Assembly: GCF_958295425.1 (NCBI RefSeq)
Contig: NC_081149.1
Span: forward strand, 13,350,961-13,414,960
DNA length: 64,000 nucleotides
Direction: 5' to 3'
Source of the DNA: Solea solea
Taxonomy: Eukaryota > Chordata > Actinopteri > Pleuronectiformes > Soleidae
Made by a program: the position numbers and the translations under genes. Of the stretch, positions 26,501 through 39,846 are shown in pieces. Within the stretch, counting starts at the first letter, position 1, and each line of letters opens with the position of its first letter. Under the pieces are notes generated by a model, which made no database searches, was not told the DNA's origin, and was given only the letters and a program-made list of their open reading frames with translations.

Positions 26501-29500
26501 CTTAGAGATATGCCACCATTTGTAAAATATCTGCGAGTGATACCGAAGTAATCAAAGGACAATGGAGCAATTTGAAGCTCAGCAATATTTCTCTTAATTC
26601 TGACACTTCTCTACAGATAAAACAACATTGCAGGAATACATCAGCGGGGACTGAAAAAGACAAGTATGAAAGGCAATTTGACATATTAATGAAAAATAAA
26701 TTGGATGACATTAAAGGGGAATATTATGAGATTAAGAAGTTCCATCATTTATTATCGGGGCTAACAAATAAAAAGCCGCCACATTCGGCAAGTGAGTCAC
26801 GGAGCAGACTAATCGTTGACACTGTGACCTTGAGCCAGAGCCGTGAGAGTTTTGTCTGCTGACCCCACACATATCCAGCTAAGTGTCAGGATTTAGCCAC
26901 AATTCTGCATAAAACTCACAAAAGCCTGTGCTGGCTGACTTCCCAGTACCCTGTGGTGCGTAGAGCCAAAATTCCTGCATGTGTTTTTAAGTTCTCAGCA
27001 CTTTGTGCCCCTCACCAATATCACGGCCTTCAAGGGGGCGGAACAGACGGAAGAAATTTCTACTGTAAACCATTTTTGTGCTGAAATGGCAGAGGAGGGA
27101 CTCTCACTAGCTGGTAAACACAGACGTCTTTGTGCAGTTGCAGCTAAAAAAAAACAAGCCCTAATCTACATGTGTCTCTGGCGCTCTGTATTCATTGCTC
27201 CTCCACTGTCACTGGGATTCCACCTCCATGGTTTGTCCCAGGGGGAGGTGCCAACAGGACTCTGATGTCTCATGCTATAGCTTAACTATTTAATGAAAAT
27301 TCTCTGTTTCTTGGGGAACAGGAGGAGCAGGTCTCTCATTTTTTTTATCTAAGTGCTTTAGTTGCATTTTTGTAGTTTTGCTTCAGAGAGCTTGACTCTA
27401 CACAAGGACCAACAACGATGCTAAATAATGAGAACCACTGATGGTGCAAGTGATAGGAAGAGACAGCGGAAGTTATAAAGATGCACCATGACTTTAAAAT
27501 GCCGCATGGTTCGAGTTGGAAGATAAGTGACACACATCTGTCAAGCCCTAACTGTAATCTCTCTGCCAACATCTGGATTCGGTGCAACTGACCTGCTTGC
27601 TGAGTGCGCCCTCTGGTGGGCAGGGAGCGCGGTCCATCCCCTGCTGCATTGAAGGCCGCCACACTGATCATGTAGGTGGTGTAGCCTGTCAGGTTTTTCA
27701 GCTTCACCCCGAGCTCTGGTAGGAACAGAGTGCGCAGGCGCTCCGTCTCATTCTGGAGCTGAAACTCCCAGAAATAGATCTACAAAGAGAGCAAGAGTTG
27801 AAGATACAGACATATAAACATAAATAAAAAGACATAATGTAAGCAGAGTTCACTTGTTGGAAAACAACCTTGTAACCCTGAATGTCCCCATTCTGAGCAT
27901 CCAGAGGTGGAGGGTCCCATGTCACATCCAGCTGTGTTGCTGTTGAGGACTGGACCATCATATTCTGGGGAGGGGCAGTCGGGACTAGAATAGAGCAGAG
28001 TGCGAAGAACGACGATGGCGTGTGTTTTTATTTAGAATTAGCAATTGTATTATCATTGCTTGACATTTAGGAAATATAAGCACAAATGTTAGCCACATAC
28101 CCGCTTCCCCGACAAACACTTCCAGCGGCGCGCTGCTCGGACCCTCCCCAACAGCGTTATACACGCTGAGACGGATCTCGTAGCGCTTGTGTTTACTCAA
28201 ATCTGCAAAAGGAGAATGTAAAACATTATCATAATGGAGGAGTTGAGCAACAAAAAAAAAAAGTGATCCCAGGGAGAGGCAAACAGTCACAGAGATGCCC
28301 ATGGCAAGGCAATATTACAGATGCAACAGACAAAATATGAAGAGGGGGGGTGTAAAACACACACGAATGAAAAAAATTAAAATTGGGTGGTTGTGGGGAC
28401 ACGAAGAAGATTTGTCAGTGATTATCAAGCCCATACTGTATATATTCTAGATGTACCACTTTTTTTTTTTACCATTTTATAGTCTTATTTTTTTCTATAG
28501 TGTCCTTTTTAATACGTGTTTATTATTTATTACCTTTATCTTTACTGTCTTTGCTGCTGTGACGTCGTAAATATCCCCTCTGCGGGGCTAATAAAGGACT
28601 ATCTTATCTCATCGTATTACAAAGAAGGAAAGGGAAACAATTGCAGGGCAGCTTGGGTAGATTAAAGCCATATACAGTATATATATATAGGAATCAGAAG
28701 AGACTCCTTAGTGGAAAGCACACTTTCTATGAATTCTCATACAAACAGCATTTTTTTTTTTTTGTTGCAGCTGCAATGGAACATATGATGGAAGAGATAC
28801 ATAAAAGCATGTATACTGCACAGTATACAACACTTACTATCCAGTTCATATTGGGTGAGCGAGGATTCGGACAAATTCCTGACACTGTAAGGAGCTGGAG
28901 GTAAGGTAGAGGAGAACAAGGGGAGTGACAGGATCAGGAGAGAGTGGCACCATTAGGAGACTTGCATGCGTATTTAACAACAACAACAACTACAACAACA
29001 ACAACCACACACTCTTAATGATCACACTGACACAACTTCAATACGAACACCGCCAAGACGGAGGGCGAAAAGATTGACTCACCGGTGAGATCAGCCCAGT
29101 CGGCAGAGGGACTGTTTACCGTGCGGACCGTGAAGCTGCGTAGGCGGTCGTAGTGTAACTCGCGGAACCTGACTCTGAACCCCAGCAAGACTCCATTTAT
29201 GTGATCCTCAGAGGGGGGCTACAGAGAGAAGGAGGAGTCTGCTTCAGGTTCACCTAACACTTAAGCAAACGCTATTTTTTTTTCATTCATTCATTCATTC
29301 ATTCCTCCAAGTCACAAGACAGAATGCCAAGTGATCCAGCAGTTTACCTGCCACCGGACCAGAACAGATGTGGTTGTGTGAGGTGTAACAGACAGAATTG
29401 TTGGGGCTTTGTCTGGCGCTAGAAGACAAGGTGGGAAAAAAAGAAAAGATGAGTGATGGTGTTAGCAAACCAACAACAGGTGCAGAGGGTGATACATAAT

Positions 29501-32500
29501 TTAAACGTTCTCCAAGAGTACAGCTTGAAAGCAAACACAAGCACCGCTGTTGCTGACTGTTCACTGTGAGGATCTGAAGTCAACACGCGGCTGTTAAGGC
29601 ATGTGTTGATAATCCCACTAAGAGAATGACGCAGATGTTTGGTCCATGTCTAATGACAGCCGTCACAAGGTCTTACCATCTTGCAGCGTAGTGATGGCCT
29701 CAGTCTCCTGACTGTACTCGCTGTCTCCGATGTCATTGGTGGCTTTAATGCGAAACTGGTACGAAGTAAACGGCTTTAACCTTTAAAGAGGGAGAAAAAG
29801 AGAACGAGAGTAAGAGTATTTTGACCCTCATGATTACAAGATGATTTTGTAAATGTTATTTAAAGATATAATCTGTAACATATTGTATTAAAATACCTGG
29901 AATTTAAATGTAATTTAACCCATAAACATGTCCGTCTGGACTTTTAACCATAAAAGGGCCAGAAAATGATCCTGTGAGTAAGTGCTTTTGCCCATTTTTC
30001 CAGAATAACTTTCAATATCTGGCAATTATTCCTGCAACAGCATGAGTGAAATTACCGTACGTTGGCTTTGACTTTCAATTTTTCTGAAAAACGGTCAAGT
30101 AATCGGCTTTGAGTTGTTAATGATCGCTGGAACAGGCGATTACACGAAAAGCGAACAAGCACTCGCTCTGCTGTGTATTCCACAGTGTTCGCTGCATGAC
30201 GTCCGCTTGCCACTGTGTCTCACTGTAACTCACTGAACAAATGCACAAACACATTCGATAGCTATAACCTCCCCAGGGTAAAAAAAAAAAAACCCTTTAA
30301 ACATCAGAGCGAGTAAGGAAATATTCCGCTTTTTCATTTTACTGTGTGTAATTGTCACTCCCGGATCACGGCAGCTCACTGCTGAGTGCAGCTGAGTGTT
30401 CTGCCACTGAAGGTCTCACCGGCAGCGACTGCCATGCTTCCACACTGCGTCATGACTTCATCACACTCGGTCTTATGTAACTGTTTTAAATGCAGTGAGT
30501 TGAAGAGTCGATTTATATTTACCTGTCCACGATGTAGGCGTGCATCTCGTGACTCACAGATGCAGAGTGGACAGTCCAGTTGCTGTCTGGCAGCTCTCTG
30601 TACTGGACTGTATAGTAACGGACGGGGGACAGGCCATCGCTGCCTGGTTCCCATGACAACAGCACTCTGCGAGCCTGCACTTCCTCTTGAGGCACGACAG
30701 GGCGACTTGTGGGTTGGGGTCGAGCTACAGTGAACGCGGTGACACACATGGTCACTCGGACACTTTGTATTTAAAGAGGAATATTTAACTAACATATTTG
30801 AAGCTGCAGTGTTTACCTCGCTTTTCCGTTGTCACCACCAAAGCCTCGGCAGCCTCCCCCCAACCTTTCCGTGTCTGGGCAGTGAGGCGGTACACGTAAA
30901 CCGTCTCTGGCTTCAGTCCAGTCGCTGTGTACTGTCGTGCACTGGGGCTCAGCACGTCGACAGTGGCGGCGTTGCTGTTTGAAGAGTTTCTTCTGTACGT
31001 GATCTGATAAGCTAGACAGACAAACTCATATGATACATCGTCGTGCATAACAAAGCCGGAGCAGGGCAGGAAAAAACCGTAGCCCACGGAGGAAGTCGTC
31101 AGAATAATAGTTTGGAGCTTTAAACATGTTGTTTAAATCAAAAGTAAGGACTCTTTTTGCCTCCGTCTTTTATTAGATTTAATGTGGAACTATTCATATC
31201 CAACACTTCACTGTAGCTGCACCACATCCCATCTCACTCTACTCATCTTATTTTTATCTTCCTCTTTAATCTACTCTCTAAATCTTAGCCTTGTATATTT
31301 TATATTGCCTTATATTTCATTTATATGTTGTCTGAATGCCTCTTATGTAGTAAGACGAGCACTTTAAACTGTCTTGTTAGGGAAAGGTAGCATACAAATA
31401 ATCTTGCCTTGATTTGCCTGTTTTCATTTAATTTGCTTAGAAATAGGGGCAGCACATATTAATGGACTTATACAGTAATAGAAGTACAGTTGTCAGATTA
31501 TAGTTGTGTTTCCATCTGTAGTTCCTTGGCAGGTTGGTGGGACCATCAAAAATAAAAAGACACTTAATACAAAGACAACAAAGAAAGACATTGCAACTTA
31601 ATTGCACATTTCTCCAGGGTGGTATTAAAGTACAAGGATAGTTCATTGTGAGGAAAAGAAAAAAAGAAAAAAAGAAAATATTGCCCATTGCTCATTTAGT
31701 GTTGAACATGTTCACAGGTTTGGGAGGATGTAAGACACTCCTTGGCTTTGCCCTTAAAGGTGGCAAAGCTGGAGCTTTTCCTGACAGGAAGTGGTAAGCT
31801 GCTCTATAAAGAGCAATTAAGTTATTCATTTAAATTCTCAAAGTTTAGGAGGTTATATTTAGGTATGAATATTGCAGTAATGATATGTTACAGGTTATTT
31901 TTTTTTATATATATCTAAGGTTTTCAGTGCTTTTAAATGACGTCACTGACCAGCTGGTAAAACACAAGTTTAAATGCAAAAAAGATCATAGAGTGTAAGC
32001 ACATCATGGCGGCTCTATGAGTGAGGAACCTCCAAATTTTAAAACTGAATGTTTGATATGGCTCTTAAACTAGTGTAGAGTCAAAACTCACAGACAGATA
32101 TTTGAATTCCTTAACAACGTTTAAATCTTCTCCTCCAATGCAGATATTAGAAGGGTGTGTTGGTGTCTTTTTTTTTTCATTTTATTCAATGAGTGTGGAA
32201 CATGTGAGTGCAAAACAGTAGCGAGTTCAGCACTTTATCCTTTAGTAAAAATAACGGCATCGTCTGCATACAGCTGAATATTAACATCTTTACAAACATC
32301 AGGGAGATCATTTACGCACAGTGAGAATACGATAGGTCCCAGTATGGATCCTTGAGGGACTCCTACTGGGCAATCTAAGACTAAGACTTAGATATGTATG
32401 CCAATCATTTACTTAAGAAGAAAGTCTGTATACTGTTTACTCACCAAGGATAATTCCATTGGGCTGTGCAGGAGGCTGCCAGATGAGCCTGACTGATGTG

Positions 32501-35500
32501 GTTCTGACTTCGGGGAAGAGGATGCCAACTGGAGGTCCTGGCACTGTCACACATCAAAACACCACAATATTATTTGTCACATGCAGCCTTTGAGAACTAC
32601 AATAAGGAATTAACAATACAAAAAAAAGTGAATGAACTTTATTTTTCACTGTGTCATTCATAAAGTGTATATAATAATGTAAGTAGTCCGTCACAGTTTT
32701 ACCAGTGCAATAACTGTTACCTGCAACCAGAGACCTGCTGGACGGCAGTAACTGTCAATGACAGTGGTTGCCACTTATGTGCTGAGCCATTTACTTGTAA
32801 ATGGGAACATAGGCTACAAAATTGACATCATGCTCTACTGAAGAAGAACTGAAACCAGGAGCTAAGACATGAACTCCCCAGGAAAATGTTTACCGGTGTT
32901 ATAATTCAAGTGAAACGGAGGCTCATTTTCCCATAGACTTCTATTCAGACAGAGTAACCAGCTGTGTCATTCCCTGGTGGCTAAATGCTACTTTCGTCGC
33001 ACTTCTTGGCTTCACTTTTCAAACCAACCGTCTACATCCCTTTTCATATAAAGTCTACGGTTTCAGTGAGTGTGTCTGCTCACCGTCATCCAGCGTCCGC
33101 TCGAGAATGGACGGTGAGCTGCTCCTTCCATCTCCAATCCGTGTGAATGAGAGGACCTGGATCTCATACAGGACGTACTTGCCCAGACTGCTCAGCTGGA
33201 CACTGTGGCTGGTGTTGCCGTCCACTGTCCAGAAGCTGGGAGCGTTGTCTGAGTCCTTTTCTTTAAACACAACCTGAGAGACGAAGAGAATGATTGAAAA
33301 GAAGAACAGTTCATGTTCTGGACTTTGCATTTTTGGCTAGATTACTACGACTGTTGTGGATCACTAGATTGACCTTATAGCCCAAGATGAGTCCATTACG
33401 GTCAGCCTCCGGGACTTCTCCCCACCGGACCAGGATGCTGCTGGAGGTGGTGGCAAAGGCTGACACATTGGTGGGACCACTGGAGGGCACTGAAGAGGGA
33501 GGTGAAGGTCAAGGTTTAGAACACTTCAAATATGTCTCTCTATCTTTAATGTGTGTATGTATCGCCCTACTCACCAGACTCTCTGGTCCTGCCATGGACT
33601 GGTGGGCTCCAAGGTCCTGAACCAATACCATTGATGGCCTGAACTCTGACCTCGTACTCCGTCCACTCCTCCAGGTCCTCAATGGTGAACTCCCTCTCCA
33701 GTCTGTCCATGATGACATGGGCAAGAACTCCCCCTTTAGACCCAGCTTTGGAGTATTGGACCCGGTAGCCAACGAGATCTGGATTCCCGTTGTACTCCCA
33801 TTCTGGAAGAGGCTGAGAGACAGACTGATTCTAATCTCCACAGTCCATAAAGTAATAACAGCCTCCTGATCTATTAACATAAGCCTTTAAGAATAACAAA
33901 GATGATTAGATGTACTCATTTACTCTATATAACACTGACACACATCATTGAACATCATAAGCCTGCGCCCTAATGCAAAATGTACTGTTTTTTTTTATGG
34001 AAGCGCAAGTTATTCTTAACATTAACGTGGACTTGATTCAGGTCTTCAAGACCTCCGAGGCAATAGCGATTAAGCGGATCGCAAAATTTTACTGCAGCTT
34101 GAGAGAGGAGACACCGTCACGATCAAGCGACTCCATTAATTTGCCGAGCTGTGTCACGCAGCTGACGCCACACAGCCGTAAAATCCAGGTAACATGTACC
34201 ATTTTTAATTCCGCAGGAGCAGCGGGAACATCCTGCCGCTGTCTCGCACGGCCTGGCACAGCTCACTGATTATAATGGACAGATGTGGCAAAGAATACAT
34301 TCGGCCAAATACAAATGCAGAAGGCAAGAAGAAAACAGAACGGAGTGCACCTCTCCAAAATATCATCAGTGCAATCTGTATTCATCACGCAGCGGCTGCA
34401 AGAGAACGACCGGACAGAATAAAACAGGATGGAATAAGCAACATTGTCATGCACAAAAGAATACGTAAAAATAGTGTGATAAAGTCTAACTTTTTCAAGT
34501 TTTTCTGATACATTTGACAAAAATTGAGAGAAATGAATCACCTCATTTAGAGATATTTTTATAAAATGTGTTTTTTTAATCAGGAAATTAATACCTAAGT
34601 CATATTTAGCGTTCAAATCAAATGTAAAGGCAGTTTTGTGAACACAAACTTCCATACCATACCAAATAACTTATGCGTGACGCATGCTGAAGCTTTCGAT
34701 AATTTGCATCATGCGCGTCCATTTGTCTAAATCTAAACCCAGACGTACACATTTAAATCGAATGAAAATCTCATAACACAAACTTCAAACAGTCGGACCT
34801 AATGTGCAACGAGCTGTGACAACTCACCACCCAGCGGAGCCACAGGCTGGTCTCACTGGCCGTGCGGAGGGTGACATTAGCGGGGGATATGTCAGGAGGA
34901 GCCTGCAGGGTCTGGATCTTTCTGGAGGGCTGACTGGGCAAACTGGTGCCCACAATGTTCACCTGGCGCATTCGAAACCTGCGGGCCAGAGAAAAGCCTG
35001 CCGTCGTAAACCAGCTTTCACTGTTTCATCACGATGAGATGATAATATGAGAAAGGATTTTAATTTAGTTGACATTAGATTGGATTAGAATAGTGAGCAG
35101 GAATGGTGACCAAAGAGAAAATAGGTCATTGCACCGGCAGAGAATAAGATTTGTTTATGTGGGAAAAAAGTAAAAAAAGAAAAGAAAAAAAAAGCCTTCT
35201 ACCTGTAGAAAGTATAAGGGTTTAGATCCAGGACCTCCAGTATTCTAGCATCAGGTTCATTAACCAGCTGATGAACCGTCAGCCATTCTTCATTCTCTCC
35301 TATTATGCCAATCTGAAACAAACAGCGAGGGAGCTATGTCAGTGACTAAATAAATGAAACAAATAAGCTAAAACATTAGGTTCTAATTATATTAAAGTAG
35401 ATGTGAAGCGTCTAACCTGAGCTTCAACCTGCCAGCGGGAAATGGATGTCTTGCCATCATAGCCCGGCTTGAATTGCAAAGTGACGGAGCGAGGGCCAAT

Positions 35501-38500
35501 GTTGGAGATGGCTAAATTGGTGGGAGGACCGGGCAACTCTGCAGAAGAGAAAAGACAAATTAAAAAGACATCCAAACCCACTGCAGCTGTTGGAAATACT
35601 TAATAGAAATCTGTTGAGTCGCAGGAGGTGAAACGACTAATTTAAAATCCATCTAACATAGTCAGCGGATATTTCAGCTAATTAAAGCGAAATCCAATTT
35701 CCAACTTAAAGTCAAATGGCTCTCCTGCTCATTTGACAACTGACCGGGTGGAACGCCAGAGGAGATGGTGGAAGCCGAGAGCTGACCCTGGCCCTTGGAG
35801 GTCATGGCTGCTACCTGGATGGTGTAGGTGGTGAGGGCGGTAAGACCTGTCACCTTATACTCCTGAGTCAGGTTGGGCAAATAATGGGTCACTCGAGTAT
35901 TGGTCCTGTTGAACTCCTCCCAGGAGATACGATAGCCTGGAAGAAAAGTCAAATCCCAAACGTAGTCGTCAAGCTACGGGTGTAACAACAAATGCAGCTC
36001 AAGTAGTGTACAAGCACTAGAGGGGAATCTAGAATCACGAGAGCAGAGGTCTCAAACTCGAGGCTCGTGGGCCAAATGCGGCCCCTCAACTGATTTCATG
36101 CGACCCTCCCCTTTTGCATAGATTTTTTTTTTGTGAACTTTATATCATTCCATATAAAAACAAACACTTTTTTTGTGTGAATTCTGTAAAAATATTTTCT
36201 AATATTGTATAATCTTAAACTCAAATCACCCACGCCTATTGAATAGTTGTTTTATTCCCAGAAAGTTCTCCACTGACCGGCCCCCTCCTGACCAGACTTG
36301 GCCCCCTCCTGTCATTTTAACTGACTGAAGATATACATACAGTTGTAGCTCAACATCCAAACCCATCATCTGGTTGTGTTCGTCCGACTAACTGTGGATT
36401 AACATGTTTACATTTATTTAAAAAAAGTAACAGCCTTGTGCCACCTAAACTGTGTACATGAGATATTAACATCGTTCATAGATACCTGTAAGGAGACCGT
36501 TTTTTTCCTGTGGCTCCTTCCAGCTGACTTTTAGCGAGGTGTCCAAGATGTCAGTGAAACTAAGGTGTCCCACAGGACCAGGGGCTTTAAAGAAATGACA
36601 AACAACAGTCGTAAATGAACAGACACATATTCATCTCTGTGTCTCTGCAACCGCCACCCAGTATCCTGACAGAGAATTACTTACTATCCTCGTGGGTGCG
36701 TAACCGCTGAGGCGAGCTGCGGGGCCCGTCTCCCGGGGTAGTAAAGCACAACACTGACGTGTAGTACTCGGTGTATTTTTTAAGGCCAGAGGTGTAGCCA
36801 ACATGAATACTATCCTGGAAGTTGGGGCGCACCGTAACCATGGCGACCTCATTAGCATGACCGGGTTCCCATGCCAACAGCTGGAGATGAGGTGACAAAG
36901 CACAGTTTGAAACAAAATGCCCCAAGAGAGTTTTTACGACAACACGAATACAAACAGTAGATGCAGTGAAATAAAGAAATTGTAACTTTTTTTGGAAATG
37001 TTTTCAAAGTGAAACTCTTCCTACAAGTTTATGAAAACACCTTCATTTTGACGACAGGCTGCTCTTTTACCTCTGACCACTAGAGTGCACTGGTTGACAG
37101 GTGGGGCTGCTCACCTTATATCCTTGGTTGATTCCATTGATAAACTGAGGGCTCGGAGCACTCCAGGTAAAACGCACTGTGGTGGAGTTGACAGCCTCGG
37201 CTTGTACATTTCCTGGTGGCACAGTGGGCACTGATCCAGAGCAAGGACAAAGATATGAGAAAGTTAGAGAGAAGGGGTGGAGGGAGGACAGTCAGTCAGA
37301 GAAGGAGGGGGGTGGGGGTGTTGGGAGGGCTGAAAGACAACTAGTGATGAGATGGGAAAGAAAAAGGCAAAAAAAAAAAAATTCAATTCACACAGCCTCA
37401 TTTAGAGTGTGAGAACCAGGCTAAAGCAGCTATATATTTTTTTTCTTTTAGCTCATTTGTGGAGGGAAGAATATGCCAATCAAACAGGGTGTGAGAGCAG
37501 TTGCCTCAGGCGGTTTCCAGGTGCTGCCTGCAGCAGTTTGTTTGAAGTGAGCAGTGCCATTCTGATGTAACGCCGGAAAACAGTCAGGGAGTCACACAAT
37601 AATGACGCTGATTGGCCGGGTGTCTGGTCTCCCTAAAACCTGCGCTGTCCGTGGTCCTGTTTGAGCGTATTCAAATTCCGATCATGGACTCCTCTTGTGC
37701 CTTTAATGGAGTGAGTGATGGAGACGTCTAATTAATGAGAGCCGAGCTTAACAACACAAATGCCGTGTTCGCTGCCACTTTTCACTGACTGTGACTGGGG
37801 TGATGAAATTATTATTATTTTTTGCAAGGGGAGCCAGACGGAGGTAAAACGGTGATGCTTGCCATTCCTTGCAGGTTTCGAAGTTTTGCTGATTAAATGC
37901 AAAAAGAAAAATCTTTGTGGCTCTTCTTCTTCTTCCTCTTCTTCTTCTTCTTCTTCAATGCGATTATAATAAATGGTTAGTTTACTTGCAGATGCGGCAG
38001 TCTCTAATTTGGACTCCATCATTTGTCACTTGGCTGATCAATCAGGCATCAGAGACAGAGAAGTGATATTTAATATTAATGTATGCCAGACTGCCACCGC
38101 AGCATTCAAAGTATTTTGCAATCATTCAACTAAATGAAAACGGATAGAAACAGAATAACAAAGAAGCATTTTCGACTGACAAAAAGACAAAAAAAAATGT
38201 ATGTATATATCATTCCACATATAGATAATTAAACGTATAAATGAACTCACACTTGAAACCAATTGAGAGACAAAACATCCGTCTCTCTTAATGACTGCGT
38301 CGGAGCACGGAGTTGAAAAGTGCAGGAGGAAACACTCGCTTTCCTTACAAGTGCTCTTGAGAATATTTAGTGAGTCTGTTCGTGAGGTGGATTTAACATG
38401 ACGGGGATTCTGAGCCATGTGAGTGAGTTAAGCCTCGCAAAGCTTTAGATACAAGTTAAAGGAAATGGTAGCGAGCACAGTATCGCTAACCCGGGAGTGA

Positions 38501-39429
38501 TGTCCTTTTTTTTTTTTTTATTAAATGTAGTTTTTGAAGCTGCAGCATTTCTTAAACTGTAATCTATGAACTGACCTTTGTTTAGGGAAGCCAGGGAAGA
38601 GAAAATGATCCAATCCTCCTCCAATAAAAAAAAATTGATTAACCTTTTAAAACGCTGATGCATTAGTTATAGCCTATTTAGGCAATAAAGCATCTAAATG
38701 GGTGGTGTGTAACAAAAGTGCATTGATTTCATGTAAATGTGGCTTTCGTAGACGCACTCCTACAATTCCTGATTGTCATAACTCAGAATTTGACCGTGAT
38801 CCAGATGGCGCAGTCACATCCTCTGAAGGTTTTGGAGTAGACAATGGAAGGGGGAGAACATAAGGTGTTGAAATCACTGGGCCTGATGGAAACGCGCCGC
38901 TCTGACACTGTGTAAAGTTCACAATATGTCTTCTAATTATATTACTCGGCACGAGCGACGGCAGCTTGCTCTGGCAACAAGATATGTCACAAGTCAGACA
39001 CACATCATCACCTGGTGATTCATGTGCAGGAGCAGTTAAATGTGTGCACAGAGGAGCTGCCGACGTCTCAGGGCTTGAAGTGTTGCCATCGGGGAGGAAA
39101 ATGAAATAAAATGAAACGAGGAGACAAAAATAAGGAACATGATTCAGATCGGGGAATTAAAACGGTAAAAGAAAGGACAACAAAAAAGGTGTAAAAAGGA
39201 AAAATGGCTCCGGTGAAGCTCTTGCCTCGCGAGTGCACATTATTTGCTCTCGAGTATTGTGGCATTTAATGAAAGATTAACCACACGGAAAAAAAATAAG
39301 GTGTGCTGAAAGGTAAATAGCACTTATACGGCGGCGTGGACGTATATCGCTGTTGTCTTGGCAATCTGTGTGAGTCACCCTTTCAAGATAAGCTATGGAT
39401 TTATAATGGTGCCCTATGTATATACTGTA

Positions 39430-39463
<34 letters not shown>

Positions 39464-39793
39464 CATGGCCCTTAATGTCAATCCCTGGTATTAAACTGCA
39501 GCCTTAATATCGACAAATCCATCGCAATGCAGGTAATAAATAGTATTTAGGAAACCCAATTAGCTCCTCACCTCCTTGCAGGGTCCATTCGGTAACTTTC
39601 TGACTGTAGGTGCCCCTGCCAGCTCCATTATAGGCTGCTACCTCCATCTCATAGTTGGTCCAGATGATGAGGTCCTCCAGGAGGAGACTGGTCTGGTCTG
39701 GGTTGGTGATGTTTTTCATTTGGCAATCCACTGGAAGCCCAGACAGGCAGTACCTGGCAACACAGGGAGTAATTGACAGATGGAAGAAGCAGT

Positions 39794-39846
<53 letters not shown>

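Noticed and set aside
32880..33055. Stretch CTCATTTTCCCATAGACTTC with further fish-repeat-like words
   Set aside because: Resembles known dispersed repeats, but its ends could not be fixed; not listed as a feature.
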